A DNA stretch of 64,000 nucleotides from Negadavirga shengliensis (GTDB taxonomy: Bacteria > Bacteroidota > Bacteroidia > Cytophagales > Cyclobacteriaceae). A program made the position numbers and the translations under genes. Numbering within the stretch: the first letter of the stretch is position 1; the number at the start of each line of letters is the position of its first letter. This document shows positions 35,351 through 43,900 of the stretch, one piece after another. The DNA lies in assembly GCF_042652345.1 (NCBI RefSeq), contig NZ_JBHSJJ010000019.1, positions 1 to 64,000 on the forward strand, in the 5' to 3' direction. The notes under the pieces were generated by a model. The model did no database searches. It was not told the origin of the DNA and was given only the letters and a program-made list of their open reading frames with translations.

Positions 35351-36208
35351 ATGAGCAAAATACTGATCGTGGCTTTTCTGATAGGCTTGGTGTCTTTCAA
35401 AGCAGCAGGACAAGTGGATACCCTAGAGGTATACAGTGCTGCAATGGACAAAAAGCTAAAAGTGGCCGTTACCTTACCTGATGGATACGACAGCAACCGG
35501 GATATCCTTTATCCAACCGTCTATGTATTACACGGTGGAAGCGGACAGTTCAGTGACTGGCACCAAAAAATAACTGCGCCGGGGTTATTATCCCAATTGG
35601 CCAATCAATATGGGTTTATCCTTGTAACCCCCGGCGTAGGGCCAAGCAGTTACTATTATGACAGCCCAAAGATGGACTCGGTGAAATATGAAACCTATAT
35701 CACCAAAGAACTGATTCCGGAGATCGACAGGAAATACCGAACCATAGCCAGACGCGAAGCCAGGGCCATTACCGGCCTGTCTATGGGAGGACACGGGGCC
35801 ATTACTTTGAGTGCGAAGCACCCGGATTTGTTCATAGCGGCGGGAAGCATGAGCGGGGTAATGAACATCGACACCCGAAAATGGAAGGTGGGTGAAGATT
35901 TCGCCGCCCTCAGGAGAAAACAGCAATATGCAATGCTGGGAGAAATCAATTATGAAGCCCCCTTCAGCGAATATACAGCGGTGGGTTTGGTGGAGAGGAT
36001 AAAGGAAAACGGCATTTCATTGCTCATTGATTGCGGCACCGATGATTTCCTCATAGAAACCAACCGTCAAATGCACCAGATGCTTTTGGAAAACGGCATC
36101 CCACATGAGTACACGGAAAGGCCCGGAGCACATACCTGGGAGTACTGGACAAAAGCTTTACCCTTCCATATGCTTTTTATCCATCAGGTGTTTGAGGGGG
36201 TGAAGTGA
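35351..36208 (+). CDS. Secreted alpha/beta-hydrolase esterase (esterase D-like)
   Basis: A 285-aa alpha/beta hydrolase of the putative esterase family (PF00756 type). A signal peptide (about 1-20, ending KAAGQ) precedes the core. VYVLHGGSGQFSDWH is the oxyanion strand, GLSMGGHGAI (about 143-152) holds the nucleophile Ser, DCGTDDFLIETN the acid, and GAHTWEYW the catalytic His. It probably hydrolyses carbohydrate or short-chain acyl esters outside the cytoplasm. The A2M-like gene and DUF2383 gene lie upstream on the same strand, but spacing does not show an operon. Confidence 0.88.
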   Translation: MSKILIVAFLIGLVSFKAAGQVDTLEVYSAAMDKKLKVAVTLPDGYDSNRDILYPTVYVLHGGSGQFSDWHQKITAPGLLSQLANQYGFILVTPGVGPSSYYYDSPKMDSVKYETYITKELIPEIDRKYRTIARREARAITGLSMGGHGAITLSAKHPDLFIAAGSMSGVMNIDTRKWKVGEDFAALRRKQQYAMLGEINYEAPFSEYTAVGLVERIKENGISLLIDCGTDDFLIETNRQMHQMLLENGIPHEYTERPGAHTWEYWTKALPFHMLFIHQVFEGVK

Positions 36209-36226
36209 GAAGGTGGGAGTTTCCTC

Positions 36227-36352
36227 GCTGAAAAAACCACAGAGGTACGGAGAAAACAGAGAAATGACTATGGCGCTTGATGGTGGTACAAAACTTATTT
36301 CAAAATAACTCCGCATTGCCTCCGTGTTCTCCTTTTCTCTGCGGTTAAAATA
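36227..36352. repeat. Dispersed inverted-repeat element (ACCACAGAG family)
   Basis: The left arm AACCACAGAGGTACGGAGAA (36231) and right arm CCGTGTTCTCCTTTTCTCTG with CGGTTAAAATAA (36329) are imperfect inverted repeats enclosing about 60 bp. The words match the duplicated unit at 31949-32120. It fills the space between the esterase gene and a convergent lipoprotein gene. Confidence 0.65.
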
Positions 36353-36354
36353 AT

Positions 36355-37524
36355 CTACTCACTACCTTCAATCTTCAGTCCTACTCTAAAGAGCCTGAAA
36401 TAATCCTGCTCGGTTTCAAGATCAGGCGTTTCAAACATCCAAAGTTGATCGTTTCGAAGGAGCATGCTTTTGGGATCCAATCTACCCGGCACAAAATCAT
36501 TAATCAAATTTCCTAGAGAATCCAGAATGGCAATCCGGGAAGTGTATTTTTCACGCATCCTTTCCCGAAAAACCATTGCTTCCTCAGGTGTTTTATTGGT
36601 AAATGACTCTTTTATATCCGACGCATTATAACCTGGAAAATATGCCACTACAATAAACCCATAGATCTTTTTAATATTCTCTATTCTTCCTGAAGTGGTC
36701 CTTAAACTAAGGCTAATCAGATAGCTGTCCGATCCTTTATAATCCTGGTAGTCAGGTAAGTCAAGTGGAATACTGGAAACTAAAGAATATGGAAAAGCAG
36801 TTTCATACAAATAAATGACCGGCTCTATCCCGAAGGCCACATATATCAGGTCATCCGCCAATGTAAAAGCCGGGGCCCAGGAATCTCTGAAAAAGTACTT
36901 GCCACTTCTGAAGATACTGTTTTCGGGAAAGTAAATAAAGGATTCCCTCTCCCCGGTTTCGGGATCAAGCCAATTCAATAGTCGCATTTCCTGGTAAACA
37001 TTGATGCTACTGTAGTCCAAAAGTCGGGAGCCCTGATCTATATATAAATATTTGCCTTTTAATTTTTCCATTCCAAACCCCATAGCCATTGTGTAAAAAT
37101 TTGGAACCTGAAATTCTTTAAGTTTTATCCGTGATTGAAGTTGTCCGCTAAAATCATAAGTCAAAAACCCATTATAGCTGTATGCGATAAAGGAACTGTC
37201 TCCGTTAATTCTTAAAGTCGCCATAAGAGCCCCATAACTGTCAGGCACATCTCCCGTTTTCGAAAAGGAAGCCATGATATTTCCGTCAAAATCTGCCACA
37301 TGGATTTCGTCCGAAAACTCCCTATCTTCCACAAAAAGTATAGTCTCAGATTCCGGATCCAGATCATGGACGGTCGGGTTGCCCAGATAGTCAATCTGGA
37401 TACTGTTCAGTTTTTCAAAGGAAACCGTTTTACCTACCTTTCGCTCCTCTTCCATCGTTGTGTTCTTGTCCTTTGGATCACAGGAAAAAAGAAAGAGAAA
37501 GAATACGTATATCAAATATTTCAT
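36355..37524 (-). CDS. Propeller-type lipoprotein (BF3164/DUF4221-like)
   Basis: A 389-aa lipoprotein: MKYLIYVFFLFLFSC is the signal with the lipobox Cys. The mature part consists of repeated beta-strand units with a sensor-like look (DEIHVADFDGNIMASFSKTG, SYNGFLTYDFSGQLQSRIKL, IYLYETAFPYSLVSSIPLDL), consistent with a six-bladed propeller. I start at ATG 37524; the frame shown from 37527 would start at TTG. Function unknown. Two related genes follow at 37849 and 39162, all on the same strand but separated by 180-320 nt. Confidence 0.65.
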   Translation of the reverse strand: MKYLIYVFFLFLFSCDPKDKNTTMEEERKVGKTVSFEKLNSIQIDYLGNPTVHDLDPESETILFVEDREFSDEIHVADFDGNIMASFSKTGDVPDSYGALMATLRINGDSSFIAYSYNGFLTYDFSGQLQSRIKLKEFQVPNFYTMAMGFGMEKLKGKYLYIDQGSRLLDYSSINVYQEMRLLNWLDPETGERESFIYFPENSIFRSGKYFFRDSWAPAFTLADDLIYVAFGIEPVIYLYETAFPYSLVSSIPLDLPDYQDYKGSDSYLISLSLRTTSGRIENIKKIYGFIVVAYFPGYNASDIKESFTNKTPEEAMVFRERMREKYTSRIAILDSLGNLINDFVPGRLDPKSMLLRNDQLWMFETPDLETEQDYFRLFRVGLKIEGSE

Positions 37525-37527
37525 CAA

Positions 37528-37848
37528 CTAGATGATTTAATAAACTACATATAAAGTTTGAACTAATTTAATATTCATTCCGCTTTATTCCTATTTCTTT
37601 TTCTCAATACAAAAATTTTTCCCACGCTTTCGCTCTAGGAAACGGGTATTTTCATAGGTACTTTGCCACAGACGGCAAAATTCTTTTTATTTCGGGGCAC
37701 ATACCTGCCCTACTCTCCCGTAATATTTAGCGATGATTCGCAGGCAGGTGGGGCCGCATTCTTTGGCGTCGGGTTATTTGTAAAAGGGAAAACTAGTTTT
37801 CAATTTTGTTCCGTTAAAGAAAATTACTGACTTATGATTGTTAAAATT
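37528..37848. other. Intergenic region with decayed inverted repeat
   Basis: No gene is supportable. An inverted repeat ACCTGCC (37703-37709) / GGCAGGT (37743-37749) encloses 33 bp and lies in GC-rich material (TTCGGGGCAC, GGGGCCGC) that contrasts with the AT-rich flanks. It resembles the mini-insert material elsewhere in non-coding DNA. Confidence 0.4.
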
Positions 37849-38982
37849 TCAATGCTTGACGAGTTCAAAAATCCCATACCGGATAAAGCCTTCTTCAAGG
37901 TCAGGATTGACCAATTGTACCACAAAGCGATTGTTCGGCAGTACCAATTGAATAGTGCCGTATGGAACAGGTATGTCATCAGACAGTTGTTCTGAGTGAT
38001 CAAAGAGGATCAGGCGGCGGTATTCCGGATCCCTATAGTGATGATAGTGGGGGTCGTCCGCTATGCGCTTTTCATAGGTGCCATAGGGAATTTCCCGGAC
38101 ATATTCCAAGGCTATCAGGTTCCTGTCCAGTTTATAAATCTGTTGGTTGACGGCCGCCAGCGAGATCAGGTTATCGTAGGCGGGCAGGCTTTTTCTTGTG
38201 ATGGGAATGGTTTTCAAACTGTTGTAATCTTCGTGACGGATAATGATCCTGGATATTACCTCATCCGTATTCAGGTCATACACGGTGATTTCATCGTCCA
38301 GTGTTGTGCTCAGGTAAAGTTGGTTCGTTTCCCTGTCCAGATAATATAGGGGTGCATACATGGCGCTTATGTTCATATCAAAGTCCCTATATTGCGGCCT
38401 TTCGGAAATTGGGGCTATTTTATAAGTTAGGTTTTCTTTAAGGCTGAATATTTCGATCAACCTTGTGTGCTCAAAACTGATTTTCCTTAAAAAATTCCCT
38501 ACCTTTGATGGGTTAACAATCAATGAAAAATCGGAGGCATCATCGTTTTTTCGGAACCAGGAAACTTTTTTAGGACGTCCGCGCAGATGATATGATAAAG
38601 TGGACTGATGTTTTATCCTTTCCTTTAGGTTCAATTTCCGGTCATAACGCAAAAGCTGGTGGGTGGTTTGCACCCATATATCTCCCTCTTCCGAAAAACC
38701 CAAGCCGTTCAGTGTTGTAGTGTATTCCTCCGGCCCTTCACCGTGCAGGTTTTTGCTGATCAGGATTTCACCGTTTTCATGGATGATTGCAATCTCCATC
38801 CCTCCTGAAAATTTGTCGATATATCCCAGATACAGCCCTTCTGCAGTATGATAATCAATCAGTCCAACCGGATACATGGAGTTTATAGAGAACTCACCTG
38901 TTTTTTCCAACCGGTACTGGGCCATGACACTGCTGGAGAAAAATAGGGAGACTAATAATATCATAAATGTTCTGTATTTCAT
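37849..38982 (-). CDS. Secreted six-bladed beta-propeller-like protein
   Basis: A 377-aa protein with a Sec signal (MKYRTFMILLVSLFFSSSVMAQ, cleavage after AMAQ-like VMAQ) rather than a lipobox. Repeated strands such as MEIAIIHENGEILISKNLHG, EEGDIWVQTTHQLLRYDRKL and DDEITVYDLNTDEVISRIII suggest a beta-propeller. It belongs with the neighbouring propeller lipoproteins at 36355 and 39162 in type and orientation. No catalytic residues are evident and the ligand is unknown. Confidence 0.65.
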   Translation of the reverse strand: MKYRTFMILLVSLFFSSSVMAQYRLEKTGEFSINSMYPVGLIDYHTAEGLYLGYIDKFSGGMEIAIIHENGEILISKNLHGEGPEEYTTTLNGLGFSEEGDIWVQTTHQLLRYDRKLNLKERIKHQSTLSYHLRGRPKKVSWFRKNDDASDFSLIVNPSKVGNFLRKISFEHTRLIEIFSLKENLTYKIAPISERPQYRDFDMNISAMYAPLYYLDRETNQLYLSTTLDDEITVYDLNTDEVISRIIIRHEDYNSLKTIPITRKSLPAYDNLISLAAVNQQIYKLDRNLIALEYVREIPYGTYEKRIADDPHYHHYRDPEYRRLILFDHSEQLSDDIPVPYGTIQLVLPNNRFVVQLVNPDLEEGFIRYGIFELVKH

Positions 38983-39161
38983 AGCTAGTTTGAATAAAAT
39001 ATTTATAGTTTGCCTATAAACGAGCTCGGTTGGTTATGCAAACGGATACTTCTCCAAGAAAACTCCAACTTCTCTCTCTGTAACATTTCATCAGAGAGGA
39101 GTTTCAATTTCCCCAAACCTATCTTTTTCATTTTTCTTAAACGTTTAGTAATATACTATAC

Positions 39162-40367
39162 CTAAAAACTAAACACCAGAAATCCAAGTTCATCCGAAAA
39201 ATTCTGACATACCCAAAGCTTCCCGTCTTTGGCAAAGTATTTGTAAAATTCGTTAGGTACCTCTTCAAGTTCCACCTCCGATACAAGATTAAATTCGGCA
39301 TCCAGAACTGACAAAAACACCCTGGTCCTGGTGAGCTCTGCGGTTTCATCATATCCAGACCCATCTCCGAAGATCCGCTGTGCGGACAACCGGAAATAGC
39401 GCCGGTTTACTTTGTCCCATACCGGGGCTTCAAAACGGACTTGTTCCAGAAGCTTCCGACTTTCGCGTCGGACTTGTTCCCGAGTGCTGGTTAAAACCTC
39501 CGGTACTTTTGCCCGGCTGGGTGTTAATTTCGGTTGATACTGGATTATTTTCACAAGCTCACCCCCTGGATGGAATAGGAAAATTTCGTTGGAATATTCG
39601 TGGCTTAAGTAGGCGTAGTTCTCGTCAGCCCACAGAAATACCCATGGGGGTCGGAAATTGTAGTCAAACTTCAGGAAATAATTAGAAAACGAATTCTCGG
39701 TATCTACATCGATATTTTTTACCAATTTCTCCTCGACTGAAAAAACTCCCAAAAAAGCCGTCTCTTTCATAAAATCGAGATTGGTTCCCATCACCCGCCA
39801 GTCCTTGATGTCCACTATTAACTCACTTCTCGGCGGCACATCACCAAATGGCTCCCCCAGGGAATCCTTCGCTGAAAGCCAATTTACTTTTTGAACTACA
39901 TGTCCATTTTTATTGAAAATTGTGGAGAAAGGAACCGATTTAGCAAACATTAGGCTATCATTTAAAACCTGCAGCCCAAAGATGAACTCTCCCACCCCAT
40001 TGGGGCCTTCAGCATCAAGGGGATAGGTTTTGACAAATTCTTTCTGATCAAGGTTGATTTCGTCGATGGAATGATCATGGTGATTATACAGGAAAAAGGA
40101 TCTTTCATCATCATCCAGGTCTGAAACCTTCATATACCCCGACACTTCCAAAAGCCGATCTTTGGAATCTATCATCACTGTATCTATCGAATACGATATC
40201 CCCTGACCGTCCTGCCCGGTTTTCTTCTCTTGACACGAAAAGGATATATATATCATTACAGAAAATAACAAATAACACCACCCGTACCCGTAACCTCCTC
40301 TCAATTGGATGGACTCTGGCACTTTATCAGAAATAAGCTTCAACCTGCCTGGATTTAATTTTTTCAT
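39162..40367 (-). CDS. DUF4221-like lipoprotein
   Basis: A 401-aa protein. An unusually long 30-residue leader precedes the hydrophobic stretch YLLFSVMIYISFSC with its lipobox Cys at about 45, so translation may start later. The mature part has propeller-like repeats (DLDDDERSFFLYNHHDHSID, FIFGLQVLNDSLMFAKSVPF, GVFSVEEKLVKNIDVD). It appears related to the DUF4221 gene at 12319. It is divergent from the XRE regulator at 40475, with 107 nt between starts, so that regulator could control it. Confidence 0.65.
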   Translation of the reverse strand: MKKLNPGRLKLISDKVPESIQLRGGYGYGWCYLLFSVMIYISFSCQEKKTGQDGQGISYSIDTVMIDSKDRLLEVSGYMKVSDLDDDERSFFLYNHHDHSIDEINLDQKEFVKTYPLDAEGPNGVGEFIFGLQVLNDSLMFAKSVPFSTIFNKNGHVVQKVNWLSAKDSLGEPFGDVPPRSELIVDIKDWRVMGTNLDFMKETAFLGVFSVEEKLVKNIDVDTENSFSNYFLKFDYNFRPPWVFLWADENYAYLSHEYSNEIFLFHPGGELVKIIQYQPKLTPSRAKVPEVLTSTREQVRRESRKLLEQVRFEAPVWDKVNRRYFRLSAQRIFGDGSGYDETAELTRTRVFLSVLDAEFNLVSEVELEEVPNEFYKYFAKDGKLWVCQNFSDELGFLVFSF

Positions 40368-40474
40368 GGCTTTTGATTTTTAAATAAAATAACTATAAAT
40401 TTATTTGATTATCCATGATTATCTGTTCTAATATGTAGTAAATATTTCCTAATCTGCTGCTTATTGCTATTGTC

Positions 40475-40849
40475 ATGAAAATAGGCCCCCAATTAAAAAA
40501 AGCCAGAGAAACCAAAAGGTTCTCACAACAGGAAATTGCTGATCTGTTGTCCATCTCCCAAAAAACACTATCGAATATAGAAAGCGACAAAAGCACCCCC
40601 TCCATAGAACAATTAGCCACTTTGGGAAAACTTTACGGCTTGGACATTCTCAAACTACTGTCCGATCATGGAATTACTTTTAACCAACAGGATCAAAATG
40701 GAGAAGAAAATGGCATCATTAACGGCCGCCATGACCCCGTGGAAATAAGGGAATTTCGCGAAAAACTCCTTCGTGAAAAAGACTCCCGCATCGCCCTGCT
40801 CGAGGAGTACATACGAAAATTAAAAGAAGAAATAAGTAATCTCCGTTAA
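40475..40849 (+). CDS. XRE family transcriptional regulator with C-terminal coiled coil
   Basis: A 124-aa protein. Residues 3-58 form a Cro/C1-type helix-turn-helix (IGPQLKKARETKRFSQQEIA, DLLSISQKTLSNIESDKSTP). After a linker, residues about 88-124 are a highly charged helix (FREKLLREKDSRIALLEEYI) likely to dimerise as a coiled coil. Stand-alone regulators of this design are common next to mobile or stress genes. The divergent lipoprotein gene at 40367 is the obvious candidate target. Confidence 0.88.
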   Translation: MKIGPQLKKARETKRFSQQEIADLLSISQKTLSNIESDKSTPSIEQLATLGKLYGLDILKLLSDHGITFNQQDQNGEENGIINGRHDPVEIREFREKLLREKDSRIALLEEYIRKLKEEISNLR

Positions 40850-40979
40850 AGGGATTAATAAGTTTAAAGACATTTCTGATATTTGACAGCGACACTACGG
40901 TTGGCCACTTTCGGGGCTTCCGACTCCGGACTGGCAACCATCAGTCTTGGTTTCAGATACCTGATACGCTATACTGTCC

Positions 40980-41217
40980 TACTGTCATGTCAAATGTAAA
41001 TTGACGGAAATCCCGACGATTTTTTGTCCACTAATTACACTAATTTTATGGAAAGAATCGTGTAATTGAAACAGCTTTTCAATTAGATATTTTTCGTTTC
41101 GTGCTAATCCCCGAATCCCGTTGACCGGGTCCGGGACAGGCTGTGCAATCCGTGGACATCTTACGAAATTAATGGGGGTGATCCGAAACCCGATATTTCA
41201 TCCTTGACATAACACTA
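40980..41217 (+). repeat. MITE-like dispersed element, copy C
   Basis: The most complete of the three copies, about 238 bp. It begins TACTGTCATGTCAAATG and ends with CATCCTTGACATAACACTA, imperfect inverted repeats of each other. The interior matches copy A throughout except for a GC-rich insert at 41109-41143 (starts CCCCGAATCCCG, ends GGGACAGG). The final CTA (41215-41217) is the TAG stop codon of the glycosyltransferase gene on the other strand. Confidence 0.8.
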
Positions 41218-41922
41218 CCTATATTTCCAAATGGTCCAAAGGATTTTATACCCTGCTCCCAAAACGCCTTTTAGGGTACCGCTCACTTTGGAAACGCCTA
41301 TTCGCTTGCGGTAATCCACCGGCACCTCTGTCGTCCTCAACCCCATTTTGTGCGCCTTGATCTGCATTTCTATGGTCCAGCCGAAATTTTCGTCCGCCAT
41401 ACCCAATTCGAGCAGCTTTTTCCATTTTATGGCCCGGAAAGGCCCCAGATCCGAATAATCCATACCATACAACTGCCTCATCAGCCAGGTGGCCAACCGG
41501 TTACCGAAGCGCTGGGGCAAGGTCATGGCCCCTTTTTCCCGTATGCCCCTGGCCCTTGAACCGATGACCATATCTATGTCTTCGTCCAAAATAGGCCTTA
41601 CCACTTGCAGCAATTGCTCCGGGTAGTCGCTGTAGTCCGCATCCAAAAAAACCAGGATATCCGGCGCTTTTTCCAGCTTTTTGATATAGGCCATGCCCGT
41701 CAAACAGGCCTTCCCATAACCCTTCTGGGACTCGTCCAGCACTGTTGCACCCGCATCACCCGCCACCTCTCCGGTGCCGTCACTGGAGCGGTTGTTCACC
41801 ACGATGATATTCCTTACGCTTTCCGGAATATCCGCAATGACTTTTCCTACGGAGTTTTCCTCATTATAGGCAGGAATCAACACGTCTATTATAACCGATG
41901 ACGTATGCTCTTTTGGTGTCAT
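41215..41922 (-). CDS. Glycosyltransferase family 2 protein (dolichol-phosphate mannose synthase-like)
   Basis: A 235-aa soluble GT-A enzyme. VLIPAYNEENSVGKVI is the nucleotide-binding start, VVNNRSSDGTGEVA and LVFLDADYSDYPEQL (DxD, about 91-105) bind the sugar nucleotide and metal, and DLGPFRAIKWKKLLEL with FGWTIEMQIKAHKMG are typical of DPM1-like prenyl-phosphate glycosyltransferases. It ends without membrane helices. The stop codon TAG belongs to the terminal inverted repeat of dispersed element copy C. The lipid acceptor is inferred from family resemblance. Confidence 0.85.
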   Translation of the reverse strand: MTPKEHTSSVIIDVLIPAYNEENSVGKVIADIPESVRNIIVVNNRSSDGTGEVAGDAGATVLDESQKGYGKACLTGMAYIKKLEKAPDILVFLDADYSDYPEQLLQVVRPILDEDIDMVIGSRARGIREKGAMTLPQRFGNRLATWLMRQLYGMDYSDLGPFRAIKWKKLLELGMADENFGWTIEMQIKAHKMGLRTTEVPVDYRKRIGVSKVSGTLKGVLGAGYKILWTIWKYR

Positions 41923-42427
41923 TTAAAGTTGTATTTTCTTATTAAGGTCACAAATCTGCCATGGAAGATCAAAAAATAGTGTTTTGCAACATCTAAGATT
42001 TTGTCGACATCTTTTTATGTTTATTGCCGAAACGCCGATTCTCCGTATACCTCCTCCCGATAATGTGCCAATGGCTGTCAACTTAGCGAATATTCGGAGT
42101 AAAAAAGGTCTTTTGCCTAGGGTAGTTCCTTGTTTTCTAGTAAAGTTTTTCTTTTCTGTACTTTTTGGTCCCGATGCGCAAGCTTTCGGGATACCACAAA
42201 GATCAAGGCAAAAAAATCCTTCCCCCCGCAGAGCCAACTCCGGCCTCCCGGTCGACCGGGACCAACCCACCCGCTTAGGTCGATTGCTCGTTAAATGAAA
42301 GTCTGACATCATTTGGTAGCTAAGTATTTCTGAATGACAAATTATTTTCTTAATTAGCCCTGGGCTCTCATTAACTTAAAAATGGATATATATTGGGACA
42401 TGTCAAGTTTGTCTTGCATCTTGCGCC
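41923..42427. other. Intergenic region with CCCG...GGGAC inserts
   Basis: No gene is supportable; a 129-codon minus-strand frame across it has no protein-like character. It contains two palindromic GC-rich pieces: about 42168-42192 (CCCGATGCG...TTTCGGGA) and about 42236-42263 (CCTCCCGGTCGACCGGGACC). The region to 42000 must contain the promoter of the glycosyltransferase gene at 41922. Confidence 0.5.
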
Positions 42428-43900
42428 TCACGTCTTGGCTCTCAACCTCGACCGGTAAGACATCAAAAACACCAGGCCATAACCCACTGCCAAAAACAAA
42501 TGGAAAGGCAACAGGATGAAAAGCCCAGAGACAAAACTAACCGCCACCAACACGGTAAAAAGCAGGGCCATTCCCCCTTCCACATAGGTGCTTACCGGCA
42601 GGTTGAAATTCAAATAGCGGTTGCTTTTCCAATTGCTATTGCTTTGGGACAGATTAAACTTGGGTGTTCTGATAAAGGGCGTCTTTTTCCCCGTGAGGCC
42701 TTCCCAGACGGCAATGGAATTGTGTAAAGCCATTCCCATGGAAACCGCCAAAAACAGGGGCAGGTGCCAGATAAATTGGAACAGCTTCCTGTGCCATTTT
42801 TTTTCTTCATAGCTGTTGGCCACAAAATACACCAGGCTGATGATCACAAATCCTATCATGAACAGATAACCATAATCCCACATCCATGGCGGCAGCAGAT
42901 CCATATTGCCCAACACCCAGATCGGCACGCTCAACAGGGACACGGTCAAAATGGCCATGAAAATCGTGCTGTTCAATAAATGGGCCGTGGCATGGACCTT
43001 TGTCTTGAGCGGGAATCCAGCAGACAGCACCGACCAAAGGTGCTTCCTGGCACATTCGGCCCCTCCTTTGGTCCACCGGTATTGCTGGGATTTGAGCGCG
43101 CTCATCACAGGGGGAAGTTCAGCAGGAGAAGCGACCTCCGGCAGATAAAGGAAACCCCAACCGGATTTTTGTGCCCGGTAGCTCAGGTCGAGGTCTTCGG
43201 TCAGCGTATCTGCCTCCCAGTTGCCCGCATCGAGAATGCAGGTTTTGCGCCAGACCCCGGCAGTTCCATTGAAGTTAATAAAGGCGTGTTGTGCATTCCT
43301 CCCCACCTGTTCTACCAGAAAGTGGGCATCCAAAGCAAATGCCTGCAACCGGGTGAGCAAAGAATAATTTTTGTTGAGATGGGTCCATCGTGTCTGGACC
43401 ATACCTGTCTTTTTGTCGGCAAAATAAGGTATGGTTTTTCTCAAAAACAGCTTGTCCGGCACAAAATCCGCATCAAAAATGGCAATAAACTCTCCTTTCG
43501 CGGTCTTCAGGCCCTCTTTTAATGCCCCGGCTTTAAAACCCTGCCGGCTTGTTCTTTGTATATGGCGGCGATCCAGATGCGGATATTCCGATAATTTTTG
43601 ACGGATAATCAGGGTGGTTTCATCCGTGCTGTCATCCAACACCTGAATTTCCAATTTGCCGGCGGGATAATCCAGGGCGGCCACGGCATCCAGCAGTCTT
43701 TCCACCACATACTTTTCGTTGTATATGGGAAGTTGAACGGTAACCCGGGGCCAGTCGTTTTCATTTATAACCGGCTGTTCCCGGTGATGTCCCGCGACTT
43801 TAAGAAACTGCCATAACAGATGGCCCTGCACAAGGCTGTAAAGAAAAATCCCGGCCATGGCCATTCCGTACACACCAATCAACAAATATATCCAGTTCAT
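42428..43900 (-). CDS. Cellulose synthase-like processive glycosyltransferase (GT2)
   Basis: A 490-aa membrane glycosyltransferase. One N-terminal helix is followed by the GT-A domain with VTVQLPIYNEKYVVERLLDA, LDDSTDET, IFDADFVP (DxD), TEDLDLSYR (TED) and QQYRWTKGG (QxxRW), the set found in BcsA/CslA-type synthases. Four or five helices follow (about 310-490). There is no PilZ domain. It should make or elongate a beta-glycan across the inner membrane. ATG 43900 overlaps the TGA of the 4Fe-4S gene (TGATG), so the two are coupled; TTG 43903 is less likely. Confidence 0.87.
   Translation of the reverse strand: MNWIYLLIGVYGMAMAGIFLYSLVQGHLLWQFLKVAGHHREQPVINENDWPRVTVQLPIYNEKYVVERLLDAVAALDYPAGKLEIQVLDDSTDETTLIIRQKLSEYPHLDRRHIQRTSRQGFKAGALKEGLKTAKGEFIAIFDADFVPDKLFLRKTIPYFADKKTGMVQTRWTHLNKNYSLLTRLQAFALDAHFLVEQVGRNAQHAFINFNGTAGVWRKTCILDAGNWEADTLTEDLDLSYRAQKSGWGFLYLPEVASPAELPPVMSALKSQQYRWTKGGAECARKHLWSVLSAGFPLKTKVHATAHLLNSTIFMAILTVSLLSVPIWVLGNMDLLPPWMWDYGYLFMIGFVIISLVYFVANSYEEKKWHRKLFQFIWHLPLFLAVSMGMALHNSIAVWEGLTGKKTPFIRTPKFNLSQSNSNWKSNRYLNFNLPVSTYVEGGMALLFTVLVAVSFVSGLFILLPFHLFLAVGYGLVFLMSYRSRLRAKT

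Noticed and set aside
41923..42312. 129-codon minus-strand frame
   Set aside because: It has no domain, a composition typical of non-coding DNA, and crosses palindromic inserts.
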